Part shown: one piece after another, positions 9,134-17,197 of the stretch
Position numbering within the stretch: position 1 is the first letter of the stretch
Layout of the letters: the number at the start of each line of letters is the position of its first letter
From: Halisarca cf. caerulea
Lineage: Eukaryota > Porifera > Demospongiae > Chondrillida > Halisarcidae
Direction of reading: 5' to 3'
Length of the DNA: 17,500 nt
Assembly: GCA_963170055.1 (NCBI GenBank)
Contig: CAUJGJ010000093.1
Coordinates: forward strand, 60,001 to 77,500
Notes under the pieces: model-generated
Told to the model about the DNA's origin: nothing
What the model saw: only the letters and a program-made list of their open reading frames with translations
Databases searched by the model: none
Made by a program: the position numbers and the translations under genes

Positions 9134-9192
9134 GGGGTGTAGGGTGATCAGGGGTGTCAGGGGTGTCAGGGGTGTCAGGGGTGTCAGGGGTG
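9134..9192 (+). repeat. 9-bp G-rich tandem repeat, quadruplex-capable (copy 2)
   Basis: Counterpart of the copy-1 array, with the same five perfect 9-bp units at 9148-9192 and the same position at the left edge of the minisatellite. It is absent from copy 3, where the minisatellite begins directly after a CATATGCATTATGAAGG sequence. Confidence 0.85.
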
Positions 9193-9470
9193 TATGCATG
9201 TAGTGATGCAGCTAGGTCAGGGGTGTATGCATGTAGTGATGCAGCTAGGTCAGGGGTGTATGCATGTAGTGATGAAGGTCAGGGGTGTATGCATGTAGTG
9301 ATGAAGGTCAGGGGTGTATGCATGTAGTGATGAAGGTCAGGGGTGTATGCATGTAGTGATGCAGCTAGGTCAGGGGTGTATGCATGTAGTGATGAAGGTC
9401 AGGGGTGCATGTATGCATGTAGTGATGAAGGTCAGGGGTGCATGTATGCATGTAGTGATGAAGGTCAGGG
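9193..9470 (+). repeat. 29-bp minisatellite, short allele (copy 2)
   Basis: Nine units in the order D-D-A-A-A-D-A-A-A. The last four units (D-A-A-A, two of them with the GCATGTATGCAT extension) match the right end of the copy-1 array, so the arrays share their 3' edge. No B or C units are present. This places the B/C variants and the 348-bp block expansion in the copy-1 array only, or implies their loss here. Confidence 0.97.
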
Positions 9471-9471
9471 G

Positions 9472-10037
9472 TTATTATGCGATGGAATTTAAGCATGCAT
9501 GTAGTTAAATGGGGTTAAGGCCACTAACTATAGTGGCCTGCTTCGAATTCTGCAACCTCGAGTCATGGGTAATGGAAATAGGAAGTATAAGCCCCCAGCT
9601 TGTAGGCTTATGCACATGCGTAGATCTAGGTTGAGCATGTGGAGTACCTCCCTGCTTGTGGTGGATCATTTCTCGCTTGAGTCTAGATCTGCAATTTTCT
9701 CCCCTTCGGGCCTTGCATGGGTTCTTTCCCTCTGGTGCTGGTATATAATGTTAGATTCTCTCCTGGGCCTGCGAGGACAATGTGGGGCCTCATGCTTGCA
9801 TGGGGTACTGGTAATCACAAGGGGGCACAAGTGTATGTTGGCACCTGCATGCGGGTTGAGCCGTACACCCCTTAAGTCCAAGAAGGGGTTCACTCTATGG
9901 GGCCCCTTGCATGCGTTACGATATATAGTTGCATTGGGTATATAAAGGCCGCACGAGAGTGAGTGATAGTAGGGGTGATCATGAATGATGGTTGATCAGC
10001 CCAGATAGGTGTAGGTTTAGGCAAGGAATTATAGGGT
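9472..10037 (+). mobile_element. Same TATA-box block of about 560 bp, copy 2
   Basis: Near-identical counterpart of the copy-1 block. It carries the TATA box TATATAAAGG at 9939-9948 and the 126-codon frame at 9565-9945 with two amino-acid differences. It has a 6-bp insertion (CGAATTC context) near 9545 that copy 1 lacks. Confidence 0.35.
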
Positions 10038-10106
10038 TATAGGGTTTCATTTTCTCCATGCACGACTGAATGTAGGACTTGCACACTGCACCCAGTCCAA
10101 CCAAAC

Positions 10107-10167
10107 TCCTGCCTCGTCATTTTATGCCGCAGTGCCTTGGCATAAAATAGCAGACTCTGAGGCAGGA
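10107..10167. other. Long two-stem hairpin (copy 2)
   Basis: Same structure as the copy-1 hairpin with both stems perfect. Confidence 0.6.
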
Positions 10168-10450
10168 ATGGGTAGGCTAAGCCATGCATGCAGACTATAA
10201 TCTAGCCCTAGCTAGTCAGCCTAGTGTAGTCTGTGGTAAATTACTGAATCTAATGATTTGCACCTTTGTAAACTTACATTTCGTTAGCAGGGTTTTTGGC
10301 TTGTTTGTGGAGCTATGCTGATAGCAATGGCTTGGCATGGTTTTCGTTAGCATGGGCCTGGTTAACTTGAATTGTTGGGTGGCCCCCGAATCATCAGATT
10401 CTGCATTGTGTACTTACTATCCAGGAGTGTGTACTAAACCTTATACTTAC

Positions 10451-10570
10451 CAAGCAAGTTCCACTGGGTGTGGCCTTTAAGTAAATTTGTATATGCGCCT
10501 ATCCTTCTTGTTTGTTGTTGTACAAGGTTTATAGCAACTTTTGCGTCAATTTTTGTCCTCAAGTTTAATG
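10451..10570 (-). CDS. Possible 120-bp exon, copy 3
   Basis: Third copy, identical in predicted protein to copy 2 over the exon. Donor CTTG|GTAAGTATA and acceptor CCTGACAG are intact. If this is a real exon, three tandem copies could give exon repetition within one transcript, since the exon is symmetrical in phase. Confidence 0.3.
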
Positions 10571-12241
10571 CTGTCAGGTAACAGCTAGTTTTGATATATC
10601 TGCATGTAGTGTTGATGTAATTTATGTACATACATACGTACATACATACCTTTGATACATGGGTAATGTAATCGGTGTACGAAAATTGATTAAGTTACTT
10701 TCCATAATGAAGTTAATGGCAAACGGCAGTCACCCAGTGAACCGGACTGACAAATGATTCAAAACGAAAGTCTGCTTTATGTTTCGGTTTGCAGCTGTTG
10801 GTCATTGTTATGCAAGACTGGATAAAGATGTAGCCTCATGGTCTAGCCTGAGAAGTTGTATGGAAGAGCATTTTCATTGTAATGTTGCCATAGAAATCAG
10901 CTAACACAGTGAACCTCTTATGACAAACTCCCCTAATAGTGGAGTTTGACAGACTGTGACAGACTGTTCGTATGGATCCAGATTGATTGCTATGCACATG
11001 AAATAACCTCTGAATAGTGGAAACCTCTGCACAGCAAACTGATTTTCGGGTCCCAAAGTGTCCGCTATAGAGAGCTGTCACTGTACTTGACCTGAGGCTT
11101 ACTGTAACAGAAATAGAATCACTACCAAACGCAACTTGAGGAGGCCATCTCTTGTTTTGCATGGTAAATGGCCCTCAGTGCAATTCCACAGAGCTGTATT
11201 TAGGATGCACCATTGGCTGGAGACCACAAGGATTTGCTCCCCAAGGGAAATTTTTTAGTCCTACCAAGATGAAATCTGAAGCACTTTCAAACCACTTTAT
11301 TTCATCCTGTTTTGTACATCAGAAACTTTCTGTTGGGTGGAGGGTGGAGCAGCTATAGTCTGTAAGCAGGCCAAATAAACCCTTTAGCCTAGTCATTTTT
11401 AGTTAGACCCCCCCCCCCCCCGTATGCTATTCTGTACATACATCAGAAGCTGTCTAAGGGGCTGCTAGTTTGGGAATGGGGCCAAATTACCCCTAGATTG
11501 TCTCAGTTTTCTGTTTTCAAATTGTTAAATATAACTTTGGTAGACTTTGTTAAGGACAGGCTCTCGGATCACATTTGAGAAACGCGAGCAGGTTCAGGTT
11601 TCTGCTATGTAGCAGGGTACTAGGTGTCCCCTGTGTGGGAGTACACTGCTTTGTTTTGTGTTCATTAACGCAATGTTTGAATGTGCCTGGACTGACTAAA
11701 TGTGGTATCGACGCACATAATATAATATATAGACAGGAATATCTTGTAAACTCTTTCTGTCTTCCTTCCCTTCCACTTTACAGCAAACTTGATCAGCTGT
11801 GGACCTCTTGTTCAATTTCAAAACCAGCCCAGTGTCCTTAGCACGCCAAGCTGGATGTTTAGCTATGTACAAAGCAATGCTGCATGACATGTTGTAGAGT
11901 ATTCATTTAGTGTATCCATATTTCTTAGTGACAAGTGTGGTCTGCTGTAAATATTGCTTTTATTTAATTGAGCTTATGTGAACTTATTTTTTGTTAGCTG
12001 GGTTTTTACCTTGTTTGCGAAGCTGTGCTGATAGTAATGACTTGTTTAACTTCAGTTGGTTAATCGCTGTAACAGTTAACCTGCTAACCACAAAGTCTTA
12101 TCAGTGCATGATGACATTATGCTGAATTGCATATACCTGCATGTGTGTGGGTGGGTGTCACCATGTGAGTGTGGGTGTGTGTAGGTGTGTGCCACTGGGT
12201 GTATGTATATATAATATGACATTGTGTTTGTGTGGTCTCTG

Positions 12242-13023
12242 CAGGGGTGTTTGCAGAAATCTTTAAAGGGGTTTTCCAATCAAAATAACGCAACATCATA
12301 TGATGATAGTATACAGTAATGTGCATGTGCCATTGCGCGTATCCCATGCAGCTCCAAGTGTCGGGGGACAATAGCAAATGGGAGTGGAAGGGGGCAGATA
12401 TGTAGGCACATAGTACCGTAGATGCTATAGAACACATTCAGTATGGTGATGTATTCAGTATCATAGGGGGTTATAGTTAGGGGGGTCTGGGGGTATGATC
12501 CCCCAGGGAAAATTTGAGTTTTAATTTTGGTTATATGAGGTGCATGGGTGACGGCCTAACGGTTGCAAGTAGGGGATTCTCTACAGAAATTTGCAATACC
12601 ACTGGAATTTTTTGGGGGGATGGAAACTGGAGAGGTTGGGGTGGAAGCTTCCTCACCCTCACTGGATAGTTGGAACTGTGGAACTATAATATCCAACCAG
12701 TCCAGTAGTTGTAGTAGTAGTAGTAGTGTAGTAGTATAGCGCGCAAGAATTATACATATACCATGCAAGCATCGAGCATTGTGACGTCATAATTTATGGC
12801 AAAAAATGGCAAGCAACAGATTGCAGGAGGATGACAAATCAAATTCCTGACAATATAGAATATAGGTATTAAGCAATTTGAGGTGATTATTATGATACGA
12901 TTATCAATTGTATATTCTGTTGCTGCTCTGAAAGTGTTAACTACCTGGACAAGTTTTATTTAGGCCGTTTTTCCCCAGGGTTTTTCCCTGAAAACAGTGG
13001 AAAACTCTCTCCTTACGCCCCTG
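12242..13023. mobile_element. 782-bp non-autonomous DNA transposon-like insertion
   Basis: Comparison with copies 1 and 2 shows a clean insertion into GGTCTCTGTAC. The ends read CAGGGGTGT and, on the other strand, CAGGGGCGT: an imperfect terminal inverted repeat resembling hAT-type ends. CTCTG is found on both sides (12237-12241 and 13024-13028), a possible 5-bp target duplication, or the remains of an 8-bp one. Inside are GGGGGTCTGGGGG...ATCCCCCAGGG, a (AGT)n-rich stretch near 12707-12735 and a TGACGTCA site. No transposase frame is present, so it would need an enzyme supplied elsewhere. Confidence 0.75.
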
Positions 13024-13260
13024 CTCTGTGTGTACAGTCACAGCTATAACTGTATCTTGTGTCACAGCTATAACTGTATCTTGTGTCACAGCTAATACTG
13101 TATCTTGTGTCACAGCTATTACATGTAGGCACACATGCAGAGTACAGGGACACACCGTCAATACATGCATGCATAGTTTGCTTATGTTCATGGTTATTGT
13201 GAATTTCCCATATTGTACTCGCACAGTTAGGCAGTTCATGATCAGTCATGCATATGCATT

Positions 13261-13805
13261 ATGAAGGTCAGGGGTGTATGCATGTAGTGATGAAGGTCAG
13301 GGGTGTATGCATGTAGTGATGAAGGTTAGGGGTGTATGCATGTAGTGATGAAGGTCAGGGGTGTATGCATGTAATGATGAAGGGCAGGGGTGTATGCATG
13401 TAGTGATGAAGGTCAGGGGTGTATGCATGTAGTGATGAAGGTTAGGGGTGTATGCATGTAATGATGAAGGGTAGGGGTGTATGCATGTAGTGATGAAGGT
13501 CAGGGGTGTATGCATGTAGTGATGAAGGTCAGGGGTGTATGCATGTAGTGATGAAGGTCAGGGGTGTATGCATGTAGTGATGAAGGGCAGGGGTGTATGC
13601 ATGTAGTGATGAAGGTCAGGGGTGAAAGGATGTAATGATAAAGGCCATGCAGGGGTATATTCATGTAATGATGAAGGGCAGGGGTGTATTCATGTGGTGA
13701 TGCAGGTCAGGGGTGTATGCATGCAATGATGCAGGTCAGGGGTGTATGCATGTAGTGATGAAGGTCATGCAGGGGTGTATGCATGTAGTGATGAAGGTCA
13801 GGGGT
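13261..13805 (+). repeat. 29-bp minisatellite, degenerate (copy 3)
   Basis: About eighteen units with more variation than in the other copies: GGTCAGG, GGTTAGG, GGGCAGG and GGGTAGG centres, plus GTAATGATG changes. From about 13620 the units are irregular (insertions of CATG before CAGGGG, GTATTCATG, GTGGTGATG). Irregular edges with homogeneous interiors fit the usual pattern of minisatellite turnover. No higher-order period was seen. Confidence 0.93.
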
Positions 13806-13884
13806 AACCGTTATAGGGTTTCATTTTCTTCATGCACGACTGAATGTATATAGGACTTGCACACTGCACCCAGTCCAACCAAAC

Positions 13885-13945
13885 TCCTGCCTCATCATAT
13901 TATGCCACAGTGCCTTGGCATAAAATAGCAGACTCTGAGGCAGGA
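13885..13945. other. Long two-stem hairpin (copy 3, one mismatch)
   Basis: The outer 9-bp stem is kept. The left arm of the inner stem reads ATATTATGCC, giving one mismatch against GGCATAAAAT, and the loop is ACAGTGCCTT. The change is not compensated on the other arm. Confidence 0.55.
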
Positions 13946-13990
13946 ATGGGTTGGCTAAGCCATGCATGCAGACTATTATTAATCTAGCCT

Positions 13991-14205
13991 TAAATCAGTA
14001 GTAGTCAGCACAGGGTTCCAGATCCTTTGTTCACAGCATGTTTCTGAAACTTTCTCGACAGGACAGTTTGGGTTTGGGTACACTGGACTATGGTCTAGTC
14101 GTATTTTTAAATTGTGCATCAGGCAACCCTTAGGCAAGTTAATCCATAGACAGTTCAACAAATTTGTAGGGTGTATAGTTATAAAATAAATATCATTATG
14201 CTTAC
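13991..14205. other. Short unique spacer right of the tandem array
   Basis: Similarity to the other copies ends near 13990. The minus-strand frame at 13979-14161 shows no recognisable domain. An AATAAA occurs on the plus strand near 14184, but no plus-strand gene ends here. Confidence 0.4.
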
Positions 14206-14400
14206 TAGGGTGTTCCTCTGAATGTTTTTACGAATGACAACACTGTAAAAATGGGGTGTTGGGCTAACACCTCTAGGGGTGTTGGGATTAATGTTTAGAT
14301 TTAGCACCCCTTGGGGTGTTAGTAAGGGTGCTATCGTAACACTCTTACCAAGGGGTGCTGCTGTTACCCTCCAAAGGGTGTTACTATTATATGGGTGCTA
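14206..14400. repeat. Cluster of GGGGTGTT / AACACCCC palindromes
   Basis: About ten alternating copies of (A/G)GGGTGTT or GGGTGCT and their complements (AACACC, CACCCC, AACACT, TACCCT) are spaced 10-20 bp apart. Examples are AACACC-TCTA-GGGGTGTT and CACCCC-TT-GGGGTG. The left end begins near CAACACTGTAAAAATGG and the right end near AATATTACAGTT, which could be a weak terminal inverted repeat. The cluster lies just downstream of the minus-strand gene and would be in or near its 3' UTR. Confidence 0.6.
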
Positions 14401-14531
14401 ATAATAATTATATCTAGTGTAATATTACAGTTAATTGTATATTATCAATGACATGCAATAATTTAGCATTCAATTTGTCTCGATTTGACATAGCCAGTGC
14501 AATTAAGTTAATAACTGCATATAAAGTAAAT

Positions 14532-15829
14532 TTACATTTCTTTAAGGGAAGACAGTACACGAGTGACAATAGGTTGTGCAGGCATGGATGGTGGGATGTT
14601 AAAAATACATTGTTCAAGAAAATAATAAATAGGCATTAGCGATGATGGGTAAACAAGGTTAAAACAATAAAAAGATGCAAGTAAGTTTACAATAGCTAGG
14701 ATACCACTCTTCTCTTGGAAGTAAGGCTTGCGCTCTACACAAATGAAAAAATGCCCCCCAGCAAAGCAGGCAAATGGCTCGTTTTGTCGCTGCTGCCACA
14801 GCTGGTCTTGTAGGTCTTCATCACTCTGTGCAAACCAAAAAAATACTAAAAGTTGCCATAATGTTACATTTAGCTAGGCATGTACAAATTGCATTCAGTT
14901 AAATGTACCAACCTGAATCATATGTCCCCAGGCTCGAATCTGCTCAGGAGTGAAGTTCTTTTCATGTTTTTGCGACAACTGTTCAACAATCTCTTCCAGT
15001 TCATCCATCCTTTGCATCTGTCCACTATACTTGGACTGATTTTTCTTACTGGGAGTAGGACCATCATCTAAGTCAATGCAAGGCTCACTAGGTACAGGAC
15101 GTTTTGAAATGGATGGTACTTTCTTCACTTCTTCTTTTAACCAAAGAACTATTTTTCTTCGCAGTTGGTGAGCTTCATACATTTGCAATAAATCATTATC
15201 ATCTTTGACAGCTATTTGTCGTCCTTTTGTTCCATGACCAGGTTGAATGTATCCCAGTATAAAGTCAGAAGTGCAAAGGCTGTCACCAAAGCTTTCTCTG
15301 AGCTGATGTTTGAAGGTGGCAAATTCTTTGTATACCTTGCTTTGATTCCAGTTTTTAACCTCTACTCCACCTTTCTTACTTATGATTTTGACCTCATATA
15401 CAATGGATAATCCAATATGCTGCGTTACGCCACTGTTAACAAACTGATTAGGGGCCAAAGTGGCTTGCATTTCATCACCAAAGTTCATAACTGTCACAGT
15501 CTGCAAGTATACAAAAAACAGAACATATAACGTGGCAGACTGGCTATGTGCACACACAGGCATTGTTTCCATACCTTAGCGTGCATATTAAGTACTATTA
15601 TCATCACTATTATTAGAAGGCTACCCCTTCACCACTCAGACTAGTATCATAGAATTTAACAGCAACAAATACCCAAAAAATTCATTAAGAAAGTGTCATA
15701 ACGCGATACCGGTATACAAGAACATGATCAGAAACACAATGGGTAAAATAGGAACACCTTAGGACTATTGACCATGCACTTACTCACTTGACTGTAACGG
15801 GGGGCTTGTGGATCTGTCACTTCTGCCAT
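14532..15829 (-). CDS. PB1-like domain protein, three-exon model
   Basis: Exon 1 is 15829-15788 (start codon, M-A-E-V-T-D-P-Q, 14 codons, donor GTGAGTAAGT). Exon 2 is 15500-14913 (196 codons, acceptor CTTGCAG, donor CAG|GTTGGT). Exon 3 is 14825-14532 (97 codons plus TAA, acceptor GCACAG). All junctions are phase 0 and introns are 287 and 87 bp, giving about 307 residues. Residues 48-135 resemble a PB1-type ubiquitin-like fold, with the signature F-I-L-G-Y-I-Q-P-G-H-G-T-K-G-R-Q followed by a D-D-N-D-L motif and W-L-K-E-E. A Lys/Pro linker, a short predicted coiled coil (about 172-195) and F-T-P-E-Q-I-R-A-W-G-H follow. I recall similar proteins of unknown function from sponges and cnidarians. 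PB1 domains usually mediate protein-protein pairing. Exon 3 is the least certain part: its tail looks less conserved, and an alternative 3' end is possible. Confidence 0.75.
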
Positions 15830-15918
15830 AGACGCTCTATTTTTGTACTTAAGTATCTGTGATTTTGCCAAGAATCGCGATGTGCTGGCGTGGTGCTGAG
15901 AGTTGTTGTGAATACGCG

Positions 15919-16290
15919 CGAGGGGTCCGACACTAAGTAAAATGGTGTACGAGATTCCGGAATCTTTAAAGATTCCATAAGATTCCACAAGATTCCACAA
16001 GATTCCATATCGGATTCCGTAAGATTCTGTATCGGATTTTCACTGGGATTCAAAGATTCTGAAAGATTCAGTCGATGATTCCAAGATTCTGAAAGATTCG
16101 GTCGACGATTTTAAGATTCCGAGAGATTCCGTCGAGTATTTTAAGATTCTTGACCTAAGATTCGAAGACTTTTTGTTGATTCTAAGATTCCTAGCAGGCT
16201 AAGATTCCGGGATTCTGTACTAAGATTCCAAGATTCCAAATGGGATTCCAAGCGGAACGTACGAGATTCCAAGGAGTGGCGGACCCCTCG
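15919..16290. mobile_element. 372-bp TIR element carrying a GATTCC array
   Basis: The ends are inverted repeats: CGAGGGGTCCGACAC on the left (15919-15933), and the complement of CGAGGGGTCCGCCAC on the right (16276-16290), 14 of 15 matching. AATACGCG flanks both ends directly (15911-15918 and 16291-16298), extendable to the 10-base GAATACGCGC overlapping the tips. That is an 8-10 bp target-site duplication, the length made by hAT-like transposases. The interior is almost wholly a degenerate array of (A)AGATTCC, about 25 GATTC motifs between 15951 and 16270. No protein is encoded. It sits 90 bp upstream of the PB1-like gene's start codon and about 240 bp before the nuclease-like frame. Confidence 0.8.
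15959..15976. other. 18-bp perfect palindrome in the GATTCC array
   Basis: GGAATCTTTAAAGATTCC is perfectly self-complementary and contains two oppositely oriented copies of the array motif. All other array copies are in one orientation, so this is the point where a motif is inverted near the left end of the element. Confidence 0.8.
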
Positions 16291-16362
16291 AATACGCGCC
16301 CAAAATCTGCACCCCGCGTTTTCAACGCACGCACACGGACCGCGAACGCGATTCGAACGCAG
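16291..16362. promoter_or_regulatory. CpG-rich stretch between the divergent genes
   Basis: This stretch is dense in CG dinucleotides (AATACGCGCCC, CCCCGCG, AACGCACGCACACGG, CGCGAACGCG), unlike the AT-rich, CpG-poor sequence around it. Lying between two head-to-head genes, it could be part of a shared promoter. It could equally be a terminus of an older element, since a second CG-rich stretch lies beyond the nuclease-like gene. No TATA box is obvious. Confidence 0.3.
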
Positions 16363-16525
16363 CCTAAAACAACAATATCTCTAAAGTATTTTCATGCACC
16401 CTTAGTTGTTATTGTGTTCATGTGACAGTACTGAAGTATTTGTGAACATTGTGTCATATCCTGTAGTATGATGCATAGTCACAGTATTTTAGTGAACAGT
16501 GGCTGTTAATTATATCTCACAATAG
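16363..16525. other. Region upstream of the nuclease-like exon
   Basis: No coding exon is visible. ATG codons at 16394 and 16419 are followed almost at once by stops. The stretch ends in TATATCTCACAATAG, an acceptor-like sequence for the downstream exon. It would be intron or 5' UTR. Confidence 0.4.
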
Positions 16526-17197
16526 GCCCCAGGGGGATGCAAGTGGGAACACATTCGGTCCTTCATGTTTCCCGTCAGAAAGACATATGATGAGTTTCTT
16601 GAACATGGAATAATGAAGAATCTTGTGTCTGTGCCATTTCAGTGTAGGAACAGGTTGTTGAACCCTACATACCTAGGAAGACTCGTAGACGAGTGGCACA
16701 CTCTATACTTGCACAAGAGCAGAATCCAATGGGATGACGATGAGTGCAGCATTCAGCCAATCATCCACAATATTCTATTAGTGGCAGTACAATGCGTAAG
16801 ACGCAGCTCACGTGGAGCAGTATATACTAGATCGAGTGACTGTTATGAAGTAATTCATATGAACGATGACTTGAAAGTGTTAATAGAGGTGAAGGGCACA
16901 TGCGCATACCCTTATCGTTTAATAGAAGGTGCAAGGCCAATGTCACAATTGCTGCAACAAGTGGCATTGGCTCGTTTGTCCGGACAGTGGAAAAATAAAG
17001 TCTTAGCTGGACTAGCCACCCATGACGAGTGGAATTTGTTTGTTATAGCAGATTGTTCCAAAGAGCCGCAGGCAGCATTGCTCCTTGAAGTTGTTAAACA
17101 CTTCTCGTTCAGTATTGCTGCAAGGAGTTATGATCTGCACATCAGTGATTTGGTGTCCTTTTTTGTTTCCTATCTGAATGATGTTGATTACATTTAG
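16526..17197 (+). CDS. PD-(D/E)XK nuclease-like protein, probably the last or only exon
   Basis: The frame is open from just after an acceptor-like AATAG (A-P-G-G-C-K-W-E-H-I-R-S-F) through Met at 16565 to TAG. From that Met it is 210 codons. Counting from this Met, Asp92 in S-S-D, a 15-residue gap, and Glu108-x-Lys110 in V-L-I-E-V-K-G fit the D-(X)n-E-x-K core of the restriction-endonuclease fold. Glu60 precedes a helix (C-S-I-Q-P-I-I-H-N-I), and Gln-rich Q-L-L-Q-Q follows. Crinkler-type effectors and related transposon-associated REase domains have this arrangement; the link is a motif-level inference. In-frame coding upstream of the Met suggests a 5' exon that is not visible here, or an alternative start. 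It diverges from the PB1-like gene with no shared exon. Confidence 0.68.
   Translation, partial: APGGCKWEHIRSFMFPVRKTYDEFLEHGIMKNLVSVPFQCRNRLLNPTYLGRLVDEWHTLYLHKSRIQWDDDECSIQPIIHNILLVAVQCVRRSSRGAVYTRSSDCYEVIHMNDDLKVLIEVKGTCAYPYRLIEGARPMSQLLQQVALARLSGQWKNKVLAGLATHDEWNLFVIADCSKEPQAALLLEVVKHFSFSIAARSYDLHISDLVSFFVSYLNDVDYI

Larger units (their letters stand above)
7085..10409 (+). repeat. Tandem segmental duplication, copy 2 (chimeric)
   Basis: Middle copy, 3325 bp. Its left part shares single-base variants with copy 3: for example GCG instead of ACT in the exon-like stretch near 7215, a T insertion near 8261 and a 2-bp deletion near 8330. From position 8396 rightward it shares variants with copy 1 against copy 3. 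The 682-bp shortfall from copy 1 comes entirely from the minisatellite and one small insertion: 24 fewer 29-bp units, two more 33-bp variant units, and a 6-bp insertion creating CGAATTC near 9545. A run of 13 C begins at 8095. Confidence 0.93.
10410..13990 (+). repeat. Tandem segmental duplication, copy 3 (rearranged)
   Basis: The third copy follows the others closely to about 12235 and then differs in three ways. A 782-bp element is inserted at 12242-13023. The 9-bp G-rich repeat is missing and the minisatellite is longer and more degenerate. The block of about 560 bp between minisatellite and hairpin region in copies 1 and 2 is absent, so the minisatellite joins directly to the GTTATAGGGTTTC sequence near 13810. 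Similarity ends just after AATCTAGCC near 13990. A CTGTTGTGTGG region is also shortened near 11335, and the C run has 14 residues. Confidence 0.9.

Noticed and set aside
12556..12768. 70-codon minus-strand frame inside the 782-bp insertion, as a transposase fragment
   Set aside because: It contains a run of Leu from the (AGT)n stretch and no transposase motif. The element appears to be non-coding.
15728..16053. Two minus-strand frames reading through the GATTCC array (90 and 78 codons)
   Set aside because: The upstream residues come from the repeat element. Only the stretch from 15829 (M-A-E-V) with its GTGAGTAAGT donor is retained as exon 1.
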